DNA from: Clostridiales bacterium UBA1389
Lineage (GTDB): Bacteria > Bacillota > Clostridia > Oscillospirales > CAG-382
Direction: 5' to 3'
Assembly (NCBI GenBank): GCA_002305335.1
Contig: DBQR01000005.1
Span: 59,500-65,881 of the forward strand
DNA length: 6,382 nucleotides
Part shown: positions 1 to 6,329 of the stretch, piece after piece
Layout of the letters: each line of letters begins with the position of its first letter
Position numbering within the stretch: the stretch's first letter is position 1
Made by a program: the position numbers and the translations under genes
The notes under the pieces: model-generated
What the model saw: only the letters and a program-made list of their open reading frames with translations
Databases searched by the model: none
What the model was told of the DNA's origin: nothing

Positions 1-464
1 TTTATGCCCTGAAGGTGTCCGAATTTTTCTTTTATCGTAAGAAAATCCGCTAAAATCTGGGTGGGGTGCCATTCGTTTGTCAGGCCGTTCCAGACGGGAA
101 CCCCGGCGTATTTCGCAAGGGTTTCCACGATTTCCTGCCCGTAGCCCCGGTATTCTATGCCGTCGTACAGTCGCCCCAAAACCCTTGCGGTGTCGGCGAT
201 GGATTCCTTTTTCCCCATCTGGCTGGCGGAAGGGTCAAGGTAGGTGACGTTCATACCCAAATCATATGCCGCCACCTCAAAGGAACAGCGGGTGCGGGTG
301 GAGGTTTTTTCGAAAATCAGCACAATGTTCTTCCCCCGGTGGATGTCGTGGGGGAATTTAGCCTTTTTCTTTGCCTTGAAGTCGGCGGCTAAATCAACTA
401 AGTATAATATTTCCTCCGGTGTAAAGTCAAGAAGTTTTAAAAAGCTTTTTCCCTTAAGATTCAT
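1..464 (-). CDS. argF: Ornithine carbamoyltransferase, 3' part outside window
   Basis: Transfers the carbamoyl group of carbamoyl phosphate to ornithine, giving citrulline, in the cytoplasm. 154 codons are visible, about half of the usual 300 to 340. The N-terminal carbamoyl-phosphate domain is clear: the phosphate-binding STRTR motif at residues 55-59, SQMGKKES around 81-88, and HPTQ at 133-136 inside NEWHPTQILADFLT. The SMG ornithine loop and the catalytic HCLP motif would lie beyond the left edge and cannot be checked. The ATG at 464-462 lies inside the argD 3' end (11-nt overlap). A GTGAGG Shine-Dalgarno at 474-479, 9 nt upstream, supports this start. It is the last visible gene of the operon and probably translationally coupled to argD. 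The STRTR plus NEWHPTQ pattern separates it from aspartate carbamoyltransferase. A catabolic (arcB-type) role is unlikely in this biosynthetic context. Confidence 0.95.
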   Translation of the reverse strand, partial: MNLKGKSFLKLLDFTPEEILYLVDLAADFKAKKKAKFPHDIHRGKNIVLIFEKTSTRTRCSFEVAAYDLGMNVTYLDPSASQMGKKESIADTARVLGRLYDGIEYRGYGQEIVETLAKYAGVPVWNGLTNEWHPTQILADFLTIKEKFGHLQGI

Positions 465-1632
465 TTGACATAACCTCACAGACGGTTTTTATGATATCCA
501 GCCCTTGTTTCAAAAGAGTATCGGGGATATTTAAGGCAGGTAACAGACGGATTTTATTCTTTGCCGAGAGGGGTAGCACCCCCCGGGAAATGCATTCGCC
601 TATTATCTCTGAAGGATTGCCGGTTGTTTCTATGCCTAACATCAGTCCCATGCCGGTAACGCCTTTAATACCCTTTGCGTCTTTCAGATAATTTTTGATA
701 AATGCAGATTTGGTTTTGACGCTTTCCAGCAGATTTTCGTCTAACCTTGACAGAATGTTTACCGCCCCGGCACAGCAGACGGGATTCCCCCCGAAGGTGG
801 AACCGTGGCTTCCGGGGGTGAAGGTGTCCTTTACCTTTTCCCCGAGCAGGGTGGCTCCAAGGGGCAGTCCCCCACCTAAGCCTTTGGCGGTGGTTACGAT
901 GTCGGGGAGAATGTCATAGTTCATATATCCGAACAGTTTTCCGGTGCGTCCGTTGCCGCACTGTACCTCGTCGCAGATTAACAGTATATCGTTATTTTGT
1001 GCAAATTCGTAAAGCTGTTTTACAAATTCAAAGTCAAGGGGTATAACCCCCCCTTCCCCCTGGACCACCTCAATCATTACGGCGGCAACATTGTTTTCTT
1101 TGCAAAGTGCCTTAACCGAATCAAAATCCCCGGCATCAACATGGAAAAATCCCCGGGTCAAGGGTTTGAAATCCTTATGGAAGACCTCCTGCCCGGTGGC
1201 GGCAAGGGTGGTTATTGTGCGGCCGTGGAAGGAGTTTTTAAGGGTTATTATATTAAACCTTTCATCCCCGTATTTATCGGCGGCGTATTTCCTGGCTGCC
1301 TTTATGGCGCATTCGTTGGCTTCTGCGCCGGAGTTGGAGAAAAACACCTTTTTAAGTCCGGTGAGTTCGCAGAGCATTTTCGCTAAAATCACATTGGGGG
1401 AGGAATAGTATAAATTTGAAGTATGCTGGACTTTGCCAAGCTGTCCGGTAACGGCGTTTATCCATTCCCGGTCGGCAATGCCGAAGGTGTTTACCGCAAT
1501 CCCCCCGCCTAAGTCTATATATTCCTTTCCGGTGTCGTCACAGACCACCGAGCCCTCCCCTTTTACGATATTTACGGGAAAGCGTTTATAAGTGCTTGCA
1601 AGGTATTGGCTGTCAAGTTTAATAATATCCAT
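454..1632 (-). CDS. argD: Acetylornithine aminotransferase (PLP-dependent)
   Basis: Converts N-acetylglutamate semialdehyde and glutamate to N2-acetylornithine and 2-oxoglutarate. Class III fold-type I aminotransferase of 392 residues, a normal length. Visible motifs: the TYKRFPV N-terminal segment (14-20), NSGAEANE (100-107, PLP phosphate contacts), SFHGRT (134-139), QGEGGV (191-196), CDEVQCGNGRTG (220-231) with the ring-stacking Asp221, TTAKGLGGG with the Schiff-base Lys250, and GSTFGGNP (277-284). The start at 1632 is chosen because an AGGGGG ribosome binding site lies 7 nt upstream and the family N-terminus begins there. The frame stays open to an ATG at 1746, but those 38 extra residues are Arg/His-rich, unlike the family, and lie inside argB. 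It starts 11 nt after argB stops and overlaps argF by 11 nt. Some ArgD proteins also act on succinyl-diaminopimelate, which sequence alone cannot decide. Confidence 0.97.
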   Translation of the reverse strand: MDIIKLDSQYLASTYKRFPVNIVKGEGSVVCDDTGKEYIDLGGGIAVNTFGIADREWINAVTGQLGKVQHTSNLYYSSPNVILAKMLCELTGLKKVFFSNSGAEANECAIKAARKYAADKYGDERFNIITLKNSFHGRTITTLAATGQEVFHKDFKPLTRGFFHVDAGDFDSVKALCKENNVAAVMIEVVQGEGGVIPLDFEFVKQLYEFAQNNDILLICDEVQCGNGRTGKLFGYMNYDILPDIVTTAKGLGGGLPLGATLLGEKVKDTFTPGSHGSTFGGNPVCCAGAVNILSRLDENLLESVKTKSAFIKNYLKDAKGIKGVTGMGLMLGIETTGNPSEIIGECISRGVLPLSAKNKIRLLPALNIPDTLLKQGLDIIKTVCEVMSNES

Positions 1633-1639
1633 AATAATA

Positions 1640-1645
1640 CCCCCT
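1640..1645 (-). promoter_or_regulatory. argD ribosome binding site overlapping the argB stop
   Basis: AGGGGG on the minus strand, 7 nt before the ATG at 1632. It shares two bases with the TAG stop of argB (1644-1646). It decides the argD start against the in-frame ATG at 1746, and its position fits termination on argB followed by reinitiation on argD. Confidence 0.75.
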
Positions 1646-2498
1646 ATGCGGTAAACATGGTGCCGGTGCCTTCGTCGGTCAGCATTTCGATAAGTATGGC
1701 GTGGGGAATCCGTCCGTCGGTTATAAATACCCGTTCCACACCGCACTTAACCGCCTCGGTACAGCATTCCACTTTGGGAATCATTCCCCCGTCGATTATT
1801 CCCGCCTTAACCAGTCCCGAAGCTTCCTCCAGGGTCAGGGCTTTGATAAGGGAGGAGGGGTCGTTTTTATCCCTTAAAATGCCGGTGACGTCGGTTAGGG
1901 AAATCATGCTTTTTGCGTTTAACGCTCCGGCAATGCGGGAGGCGGCGGTGTCGGCGTTTATATTATAAATATTGCCTTCTTTATCACAGCCTATGGTGGA
2001 AACCACTGGGATATATCCTTTTTCAAGGAGGTCAAGAATGGGTTTGGGGTTGATGGAAGTGATTTCCCCCACAAAGCCAAGGTTTTCGTCCTTTATTTTT
2101 GCCTGGATAAGCCTTCCGTCCATGCCGGAAATCCCCATGGCCATGCCGCCCTTTACCTGAAGCATATTTACCAAAGACTTGCTTACCTTGCCGGCAAGCA
2201 CCATCTGCACCACCCCGGCGGTTTCCGCGTCGGTAACCCTAAGGCCGTTGTGGAATATGCTTTCCTTACCCATTTTGTTTAATGTTTCGGTTATTTCGGG
2301 GCCTCCGCCGTGAACCAATACCACCTTTATCCCCACCAGGGACAAAAGCACTATATCCCCCATAACCCCTTCCTTAAGTTCGGGGTTTATCATGGCGTTG
2401 CCGCCGTATTTTATCACCACGATTTTGCCGGAGTATTTTTGAATATAGGGCAAAGCCTCGATAAGTATCTGCGCCCTCTGGGCTTTTGTAATGTCCAT
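1644..2498 (-). CDS. argB: Acetylglutamate kinase, probably the arginine-inhibited type
   Basis: Phosphorylates N-acetylglutamate to N-acetylglutamyl 5-phosphate, the committed and usually feedback-controlled step of the cyclic pathway. Amino acid kinase family, 284 residues. Seen: IKYGGNAM with Lys30, HGGGPEI (63-69), NGLRVTD (84-90), YNINADTAA (178-186), SLTDVTG (200-206) and GGMIPKV with Lys242 (237-243). About 24 residues precede the first core strand and read as a helix (KAQRAQILIEALPYIQKYSGK). This resembles the N-terminal helix that links dimers into arginine-sensitive hexamers in Thermotoga and Pseudomonas enzymes and is missing from the arginine-insensitive E. coli enzyme. Inhibition by arginine is therefore inferred, not shown. 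The AAAGGAG ribosome binding site (2507-2513, 8 nt spacing) overlaps the argJ stop codon. The gene begins 13 nt after argJ ends. Confidence 0.97.
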   Translation of the reverse strand: MDITKAQRAQILIEALPYIQKYSGKIVVIKYGGNAMINPELKEGVMGDIVLLSLVGIKVVLVHGGGPEITETLNKMGKESIFHNGLRVTDAETAGVVQMVLAGKVSKSLVNMLQVKGGMAMGISGMDGRLIQAKIKDENLGFVGEITSINPKPILDLLEKGYIPVVSTIGCDKEGNIYNINADTAASRIAGALNAKSMISLTDVTGILRDKNDPSSLIKALTLEEASGLVKAGIIDGGMIPKVECCTEAVKCGVERVFITDGRIPHAILIEMLTDEGTGTMFTA

Positions 2499-2511
2499 TG
2501 TTTACACTCCT

Positions 2512-3723
2512 TTAAGTGCGGTAGTCGCCGTTGATTTTGACATAATCATAAGTTAAGTCGCAGCCCCAGGCGGTGGCCCTGCCTTCGCCTTCATTTAGCG
2601 ATATATCTATTATAATTTCCTTTTCAAGGAGGATTTCCTTTGCCCTTTCCTCGGAAAACCCAACCCCCATCCCGTCTTTGCAGACGGTAACGCTCCCCTT
2701 TGGGGAGATAAACGAAACCTGAACCTTATTTATATTCACCTTCGCCCCGGAATAGCCCATGGCGCACAACACCCTCCCCCAGTTGGCGTCGGCACCGAAC
2801 ATGGCCGACTTTACAAGGGAGGAGGAAATAACCGCTTTGGCGATTTTTTTGGCGTTTTCGTTATCGGCAGCTCCCCGGACAGAGCATTCGATAAGCTTTG
2901 TGGCACCCTCGCCGTCGGCGGCGAGCATTTTGCAGAATTTTATTGTTATAAAACTTAAAGCGGTCTTGAAGGTTTCGAAATCCTTCCCTTCGGCGGTTAT
3001 TTCTTTGTTCCCCGCCATGCCGTTGGCGAGAATGGCCACCATATCGTTGGTGGAGGTGTCCCCGTCTATGCTTATCATGTTAAAGCTGTCGGTCACGTCC
3101 TCCGACAGGGCTTTTTGAAGCATTTTCGGGGTGATGGCAGCATCGGTGGTTAAAAAGATAAGCATCGTTGCCATATTGGGGTGTATCATCCCCGAACCTT
3201 TGGCGATTCCGCCGAGGTGACATTCTTTTCCGTCGATTTCAAACTTAACGGCAAGCTCCTTTATAACCGTATCGGTGGTCATTATGGCACACGCCGCATC
3301 GGTGGAATTGTTCCCCAGGCCTTCACAGAGAGCCGGCATGGCGTTCTTTATTGGGGTTATGTCAAGGGGCTGGCCTATAACCCCGGTAGAGGCCACTATA
3401 ACATCCTCCGCCGGTATTTCAAGCTGATTTCCGAGAAGTTTACACACCTGTTCGGCAATCTCAACCCCGTTTGAATTGCAGGTGTTGGCGTTGCCGGAAT
3501 TGCAGATTATAGCCTTTGCATACCCGTCGGCAATATGCTTTCGGGTTACAAGCAGGGGAGCCCCCTTTACCAGATTGGTGGTGTAAACCGCCGCGGCGGA
3601 GGCCTTCTGCCGGCTGACTATTAAGGCAAGGTCCTTTTTACTTTGGTTTTTCCGTATTCCGCAATGGACGCCGGAGGCAAAAAAACCCTTCGGGGCGCAA
3701 ACCCCGCCGTTTATAAATTCCAT
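2512..3723 (-). CDS. argJ: Glutamate N-acetyltransferase (ornithine acetyltransferase), ArgJ family
   Basis: Transfers the acetyl group of N2-acetylornithine to glutamate, releasing ornithine and regenerating N-acetylglutamate, so the pathway runs as an acetyl cycle. Members of this Ntn-hydrolase-like family are made as a precursor and cleave themselves before a conserved Thr. Here that site is KGSGMIHPNMATML, with Thr186 the predicted nucleophile and new N-terminus of the beta chain, giving chains of about 185 and 218 residues. STGVIG (112-117) is the expected oxyanion-hole region. The protein ends in the family's typical YVKINGDYRT. Length (403) is normal. Whether it is bifunctional (also using acetyl-CoA) cannot be read from sequence; no argA is visible in the window. 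The start overlaps the argC stop as TAATG. An AAAGG lies 12 nt upstream, a long spacing, so coupling to argC is likely. Confidence 0.97.
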   Translation of the reverse strand: MEFINGGVCAPKGFFASGVHCGIRKNQSKKDLALIVSRQKASAAAVYTTNLVKGAPLLVTRKHIADGYAKAIICNSGNANTCNSNGVEIAEQVCKLLGNQLEIPAEDVIVASTGVIGQPLDITPIKNAMPALCEGLGNNSTDAACAIMTTDTVIKELAVKFEIDGKECHLGGIAKGSGMIHPNMATMLIFLTTDAAITPKMLQKALSEDVTDSFNMISIDGDTSTNDMVAILANGMAGNKEITAEGKDFETFKTALSFITIKFCKMLAADGEGATKLIECSVRGAADNENAKKIAKAVISSSLVKSAMFGADANWGRVLCAMGYSGAKVNINKVQVSFISPKGSVTVCKDGMGVGFSEERAKEILLEKEIIIDISLNEGEGRATAWGCDLTYDYVKINGDYRT

Positions 3724-4649
3724 TATAAATTCAAACCTTTCGTAATTTTCTCACCAAGACACAGATTCATGCACTCCACCGCAGTGCCGGAAGCCCCTTT
3801 GCCCAAGTTATCAAACAGGGCAATAAGGAGGATTCGTTCATCGTTTCCGCTAACGGTAATTTTCATGCCGTCATATCCCTTCAGTCCGTTGGCGGGGATA
3901 AAGCCCCCTTCGTCAAGGCTTTCCGAAAACGTTACGGTTTCGCCGTTATATACTTGGGAATATACTTTTTTAATATCTTCGGCCCTACCCTTTATCTGGT
4001 CTGCAAATAAAGGAACGGTTAATTCCATGCCGGAATAGAAGTTGGAAACCACCGGGCAAAAGACGGGGTAATCCGCAAGCCCCGTAATTCCCTTCATTTC
4101 CTTCAGGTGCTTATGGTTCTGACCTATGCTGTACTGACGGGGGGAGGAATAGTTTTCCGGTACTTCATCGTTTTCGTATTCGGCAATCATTTTCTTTCCA
4201 CCGCCGGAATATCCGGTTATGGAATGGCAAAACAGCTTCGAGTCGGCAGATAATATTCCCGATTTTATCAGGGGATAAACCAGCGCAACAAAACCGGCGG
4301 CATGGCATCCCGGAACGGCAATGCGCTTTGAGTTTATTATTTTTTCGTAAAATCCCCTGTCCAGTTCGGGAAAACCGTAGGCCCAGTCGGGATTAACCCG
4401 GTGGGCGGTTGAGGTATCGATTATTACCGTATTTAGGTTTTCCGTAAGGCTTACCGCTTCCCTTGCGGCATCGTCGGGAAGGCAGAGGAAGGCGATATCA
4501 CAGGAATTCAGCGCTTCTTTGCGGTGTTTAATATCCTTTCTTTCCTCGTCGGAAAGGGTTATTATTTTAATATCGTCCCGGGATTCAAGGCGTTCGTAAA
4601 TCCGAAGGCCGGTGGTTCCGGCTTTTCCGTCAATAAATACAGTTTTCAT
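3723..4649 (-). CDS. argC: N-acetyl-gamma-glutamyl-phosphate reductase, type 2 (short form)
   Basis: NADPH-dependent reduction of N-acetylglutamyl phosphate to N-acetylglutamate semialdehyde. The 308-residue length and the opening MKTVFIDGKAGTTGLRI match the short type 2 family rather than the 340-350 residue type 1 enzymes. Seen: the dinucleotide-binding loop DGKAGTTG (7-14), FLCLPDDAA (54-62), DTSTAHR (78-84), the catalytic Cys115 in VPGCHAAGF, the glycine-rich GYSGGGKK (146-153) and QNHKHLKEM (177-185), which supplies the probable catalytic His. ATG follows the argG TAA with only one base between them. I see no good Shine-Dalgarno, only a poor AGAAG 13 nt upstream, so translation probably depends on ribosomes finishing argG. 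The stop overlaps the argJ start by one base. Confidence 0.95.
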   Translation of the reverse strand: MKTVFIDGKAGTTGLRIYERLESRDDIKIITLSDEERKDIKHRKEALNSCDIAFLCLPDDAAREAVSLTENLNTVIIDTSTAHRVNPDWAYGFPELDRGFYEKIINSKRIAVPGCHAAGFVALVYPLIKSGILSADSKLFCHSITGYSGGGKKMIAEYENDEVPENYSSPRQYSIGQNHKHLKEMKGITGLADYPVFCPVVSNFYSGMELTVPLFADQIKGRAEDIKKVYSQVYNGETVTFSESLDEGGFIPANGLKGYDGMKITVSGNDERILLIALFDNLGKGASGTAVECMNLCLGEKITKGLNL

Positions 4650-4650
4650 A

Positions 4651-5862
4651 TTACTTTTTATTCTTCTGATTAATCAGTGCCTGCATTTTTACGGGAAGGC
4701 CGAAAAGGTTTATAAATCCCTCGCTGTCGGACTGGTTGTAAACCTCGTCTTTGCCGAAGGTGGCGACTTCCTCGGAATACAGCGACCAGTCGCTCCAGAC
4801 CCCCGCTTTAATAATATTGCCCTTGTAAAGCTTAAGCTTGACTTTTCCGGTTACTTTTTCCTGGGTTTTGTCCACGAAAGCCGACAGAGCCTCCCTTAAA
4901 GGGGTGTACCACAGGCCGTTATAGACCAGTTCGGCAAAGGTAATGGCAAGTTCCTTCTTTTTGTGGCTGGTCAGCTTGTCAAGGGTTATGCTTTCAAGGT
5001 ATTCGTGGGCTTCGTAGAGGATGGTTCCGCCGGGGGTTTCGTAGATTCCCCGGCTTTTCATACCCACAAGCCGGTTTTCGACGATGTCGAGTATGCCTAT
5101 ACCATTTTTGCCTCCCAGTTCGTTAAGCTTGAGAATAATTTCCTTGGGGGACATTTTAATCCCGTCGACGGCGGTAGGGATTCCCTTTTCAAACTCAACA
5201 GTGACATAGGTGGGTTCGTCGGGAGCGTCCAGAGGGGACACACCCATTTCAAGAAAGCCCTCTTTTTCCAGTTTCGGTTCGTTCCCCGGATTTTCAAGGT
5301 CAAGGCCCTCGTGGGAAAGATGCCACAGATTTTTATCCTTGGAATAGCTGGTTTCCCGGTTTATTTTCAAAGGCACGTTGTGGGCCTGGGCGTAGTCGAT
5401 TTCTTCGTCCCTCGACTTTATATTCCACACCCGCCAGGGGGCGATGATTTTCATATCGGGAGCAAAGGCTTTGACGGTAAGTTCAAACCTTACCTGGTCG
5501 TTTCCCTTTCCGGTGCAGCCGTGGCAGATGGCATCGGCGTTTTCCTTTATGGCGATTTCCGCTAAATGTTTGGCGATAACCGGACGGGCGAAGGAGGTGC
5601 CCAGCAGATAGCTTTCATATGTTGCCCCCGCCTTCATGGTGGGGATGATAAAGTCGTCGACGAATTCTTCGGTCAGATCAAGGATATACAGCTTTGACGC
5701 GCCGGTCTTTATTGCCTTTTCCTCAAGGCCTTCCAGTTCGTTTCCCTGTCCCACGTCGGCGCAGACGGCGATAACCTCACAGCCGGGGTAGGTTTCCTTA
5801 AGCCAGGGGATGATAACGGAGGTGTCAAGGCCTCCCGAATATGCAAGTACGATTTTTTTCAT
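4651..5862 (-). CDS. argG: Argininosuccinate synthase
   Basis: Joins citrulline and aspartate with ATP to give argininosuccinate, AMP and pyrophosphate. Length 403, typical of the roughly 400-residue bacterial form. The N-type ATP-pyrophosphatase P-loop is AYSGGLDTS (7-15). YLLGTSFARPVIAK (85-98) and GCTGKGNDQVRF (115-126) are strong family signatures for citrulline, aspartate and ATP binding. The ATG at 5862 has AAAGG 9 nt upstream (5872-5876) and the P-loop sits at the expected distance from it. It is the first gene of the operon, about 50 nt downstream of the predicted transcription start. Its partner argH (argininosuccinate lyase) is not in the window and may lie beyond argF or elsewhere. 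No truncation or missing active-site motif is seen. Confidence 0.98.
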   Translation of the reverse strand: MKKIVLAYSGGLDTSVIIPWLKETYPGCEVIAVCADVGQGNELEGLEEKAIKTGASKLYILDLTEEFVDDFIIPTMKAGATYESYLLGTSFARPVIAKHLAEIAIKENADAICHGCTGKGNDQVRFELTVKAFAPDMKIIAPWRVWNIKSRDEEIDYAQAHNVPLKINRETSYSKDKNLWHLSHEGLDLENPGNEPKLEKEGFLEMGVSPLDAPDEPTYVTVEFEKGIPTAVDGIKMSPKEIILKLNELGGKNGIGILDIVENRLVGMKSRGIYETPGGTILYEAHEYLESITLDKLTSHKKKELAITFAELVYNGLWYTPLREALSAFVDKTQEKVTGKVKLKLYKGNIIKAGVWSDWSLYSEEVATFGKDEVYNQSDSEGFINLFGLPVKMQALINQKNKK

Positions 5863-5892
5863 TGTATTACACCTTTACCTATTGTATATTTT

Positions 5893-5906
5893 TCGGGTTT
5901 TCCCGA
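5893..5906 (-). other. Small hairpin in the arg leader
   Basis: On the minus strand TCGGG, an AAAA loop, then CCCGA form a perfect 5-bp stem in the predicted 50-nt leader of argG. It is followed by an A-run, not a U-run, so it is not an intrinsic terminator in the operon's direction. It may only stabilise the 5' end of the mRNA. The leader is too short for a leader-peptide attenuator or a T-box. Confidence 0.4.
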
Positions 5907-5911
5907 GTTAT

Positions 5912-5929
5912 TATGCATAATTATACATT
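5912..5929. promoter_or_regulatory. ARG-box-like operator over the argG -10
   Basis: TATGCATAATTATACATT on the plus strand. The inner 16 bases are a palindrome broken at a single symmetric pair. It matches the classical ARG box WNTGAATWWWWATTCANW at all but two positions and covers the -10 hexamer of the argG promoter (5920-5925). ArgR/AhrC bound here with arginine would block RNA polymerase. The call rests on motif and position; no argR gene is in the window. Confidence 0.7.
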
Positions 5930-5948
5930 CCATTATATGATTTGTCAA
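5920..5948 (-). promoter_or_regulatory. Sigma-70 type promoter of the arg operon
   Basis: The minus strand has TTGACA (5943-5948), a 17-base spacer and TATAAT (5920-5925), a perfect match to the vegetative consensus. Transcription should start near 5912-5914, giving a leader of about 50 nt before the argG ATG. A promoter this strong fits an operon controlled mainly by repression, as the operator over its -10 suggests. Confidence 0.88.
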
Positions 5949-6224
5949 TAGGTTTCCGATATTATTTTTAACAAATTTCTCAATTGTTTCAAGCTGATTT
6001 GCGTAATATGTCACAAGGAAGCATATTTATGCAGAATGTTTACGTATAATGTATATTTATTCGATATTGATAAGGAATGATGAAAACTGTATAACAAAGT
6101 TTGTAAACAGGTGTCCGAAAACAATCAGCTAAAACGCTATATATATGTAAGCGGATTACATTCGATAATGAGGGTCTGTTTATACACTAAGCATGCGGTT
6201 ATTAAAACAAGGTGAATACAATAG
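5949..6224. other. AT-rich intergenic spacer with no convincing gene
   Basis: Upstream of the arg promoter I find no ORF with a credible ribosome binding site and family-like sequence on either strand. The stretch contains the second ARG-box-like site, a weaker palindrome GCATATTTATGC (6021-6032), and a near-palindrome around ACAAAGTTTGT (6093-6103). It is much richer in A+T than the flanking coding DNA. Confidence 0.6.
6048..6065. promoter_or_regulatory. Second ARG-box-like site, upstream
   Basis: AATGTATATTTATTCGAT matches WNTGAATWWWWATTCANW at all but two positions. Its centre is 136 bp from the centre of the operator over the promoter, roughly 13 helical turns. ArgR hexamers usually contact two boxes, so this could be an auxiliary operator acting by looping. 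The surroundings are AT-rich, so a chance match is possible. Confidence 0.4.
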
Positions 6225-6253
6225 AAAAAAGCACCCTTTTCGGGTGCTTTTTT
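6225..6253 (-). terminator. Intrinsic terminator after the tRNA, symmetric on both strands
   Basis: GCACCC (6231-6236) and GGGTGC (6242-6247) form a perfect 6-bp GC-rich stem around a 5-base loop. It is flanked by A6 (6225-6230) and T6 (6248-6253), so each strand ends in a U-run. On the minus strand it begins at the last A of the tRNA's CCA, so it ends the tRNA or rRNA-tRNA transcript. On the plus strand it would stop transcription entering the stable-RNA genes. Confidence 0.9.
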
Positions 6254-6329
6254 GGTGGGCCTTCAGGGACTCGAACCCCGGACCAACCGGTTATGAGCCG
6301 GTAGCTCTGACCAACTGAGCTAAAGGCCC
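6253..6329 (-). tRNA. tRNA with CAU anticodon: tRNA-Ile2 (lysidine type) favoured, or elongator tRNA-Met
   Basis: A complete 77-nt cloverleaf including encoded CCA (6255-6253). The acceptor stem GGGCCTT/AAGGCCC pairs fully, with discriminator A. The D arm is GCTC AGTTGGTCA GAGC. The anticodon stem ACCGG/CCGGT encloses loop CTCATAA, giving anticodon CAU (6293-6295). The T arm CGGGG TTCGAGT CCCTG has one G-U pair. It is not initiator tRNA: position 1 pairs with 72, and the anticodon stem lacks the three G-C pairs in the initiator arrangement. C4-G69 and C5-G68, plus the CGGCTCATAACCG core, resemble the Bacillus tRNA-Ile2 as I remember it, whose C34 is changed to lysidine by TilS to read AUA. 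Elongator Met remains possible. No intron and no mismatched stem is seen. Confidence 0.95.

Noticed and set aside
1633..1746. In-frame 38-residue N-terminal extension of argD with about 10 arginines, reminiscent of an Arg-rich leader in an arginine operon.
   Set aside because: It lies wholly inside the argB 3' end read in another frame, is unlike ArgD N-termini, and the good ribosome binding site is at 1640-1645. The arginines come from CGN triplets that argB needs in its own frame.
5097..5303. 68-codon minus-strand frame inside argG.
   Set aside because: It is a shifted-frame shadow of argG. The argG frame itself is continuous, so it is not a frameshift either.
4963..5565. 200-codon open frame on the plus strand, antisense to argG.
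   Set aside because: argG is certain from its signatures, and the antisense frame is open only because of codon bias. Its translation shows no recognisable domain. The same holds for the plus-strand frames at 997-1386, 1606-1968, 2759-3118 and 3643-4038.
5893..5906. Transcription attenuator in the arg leader.
   Set aside because: The stem is only 5 bp, is followed by A rather than U on the operon strand, and the leader has room for neither an anti-terminator nor a leader peptide.
5970..5992. CodY-like or other operator in the AATTTCTCAATTGTT imperfect palindrome upstream of the -35.
   Set aside because: It matches the CodY consensus poorly and symmetry needs a bulge. In DNA this AT-rich such matches are expected by chance.
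6111..6215. 34-residue GTG-start ORF on the plus strand in the spacer.
   Set aside because: No Shine-Dalgarno is visible, the start is weak, the base composition is that of the spacer, and there is no recognisable family. A five-codon ATG frame near 6078 is rejected for similar reasons.
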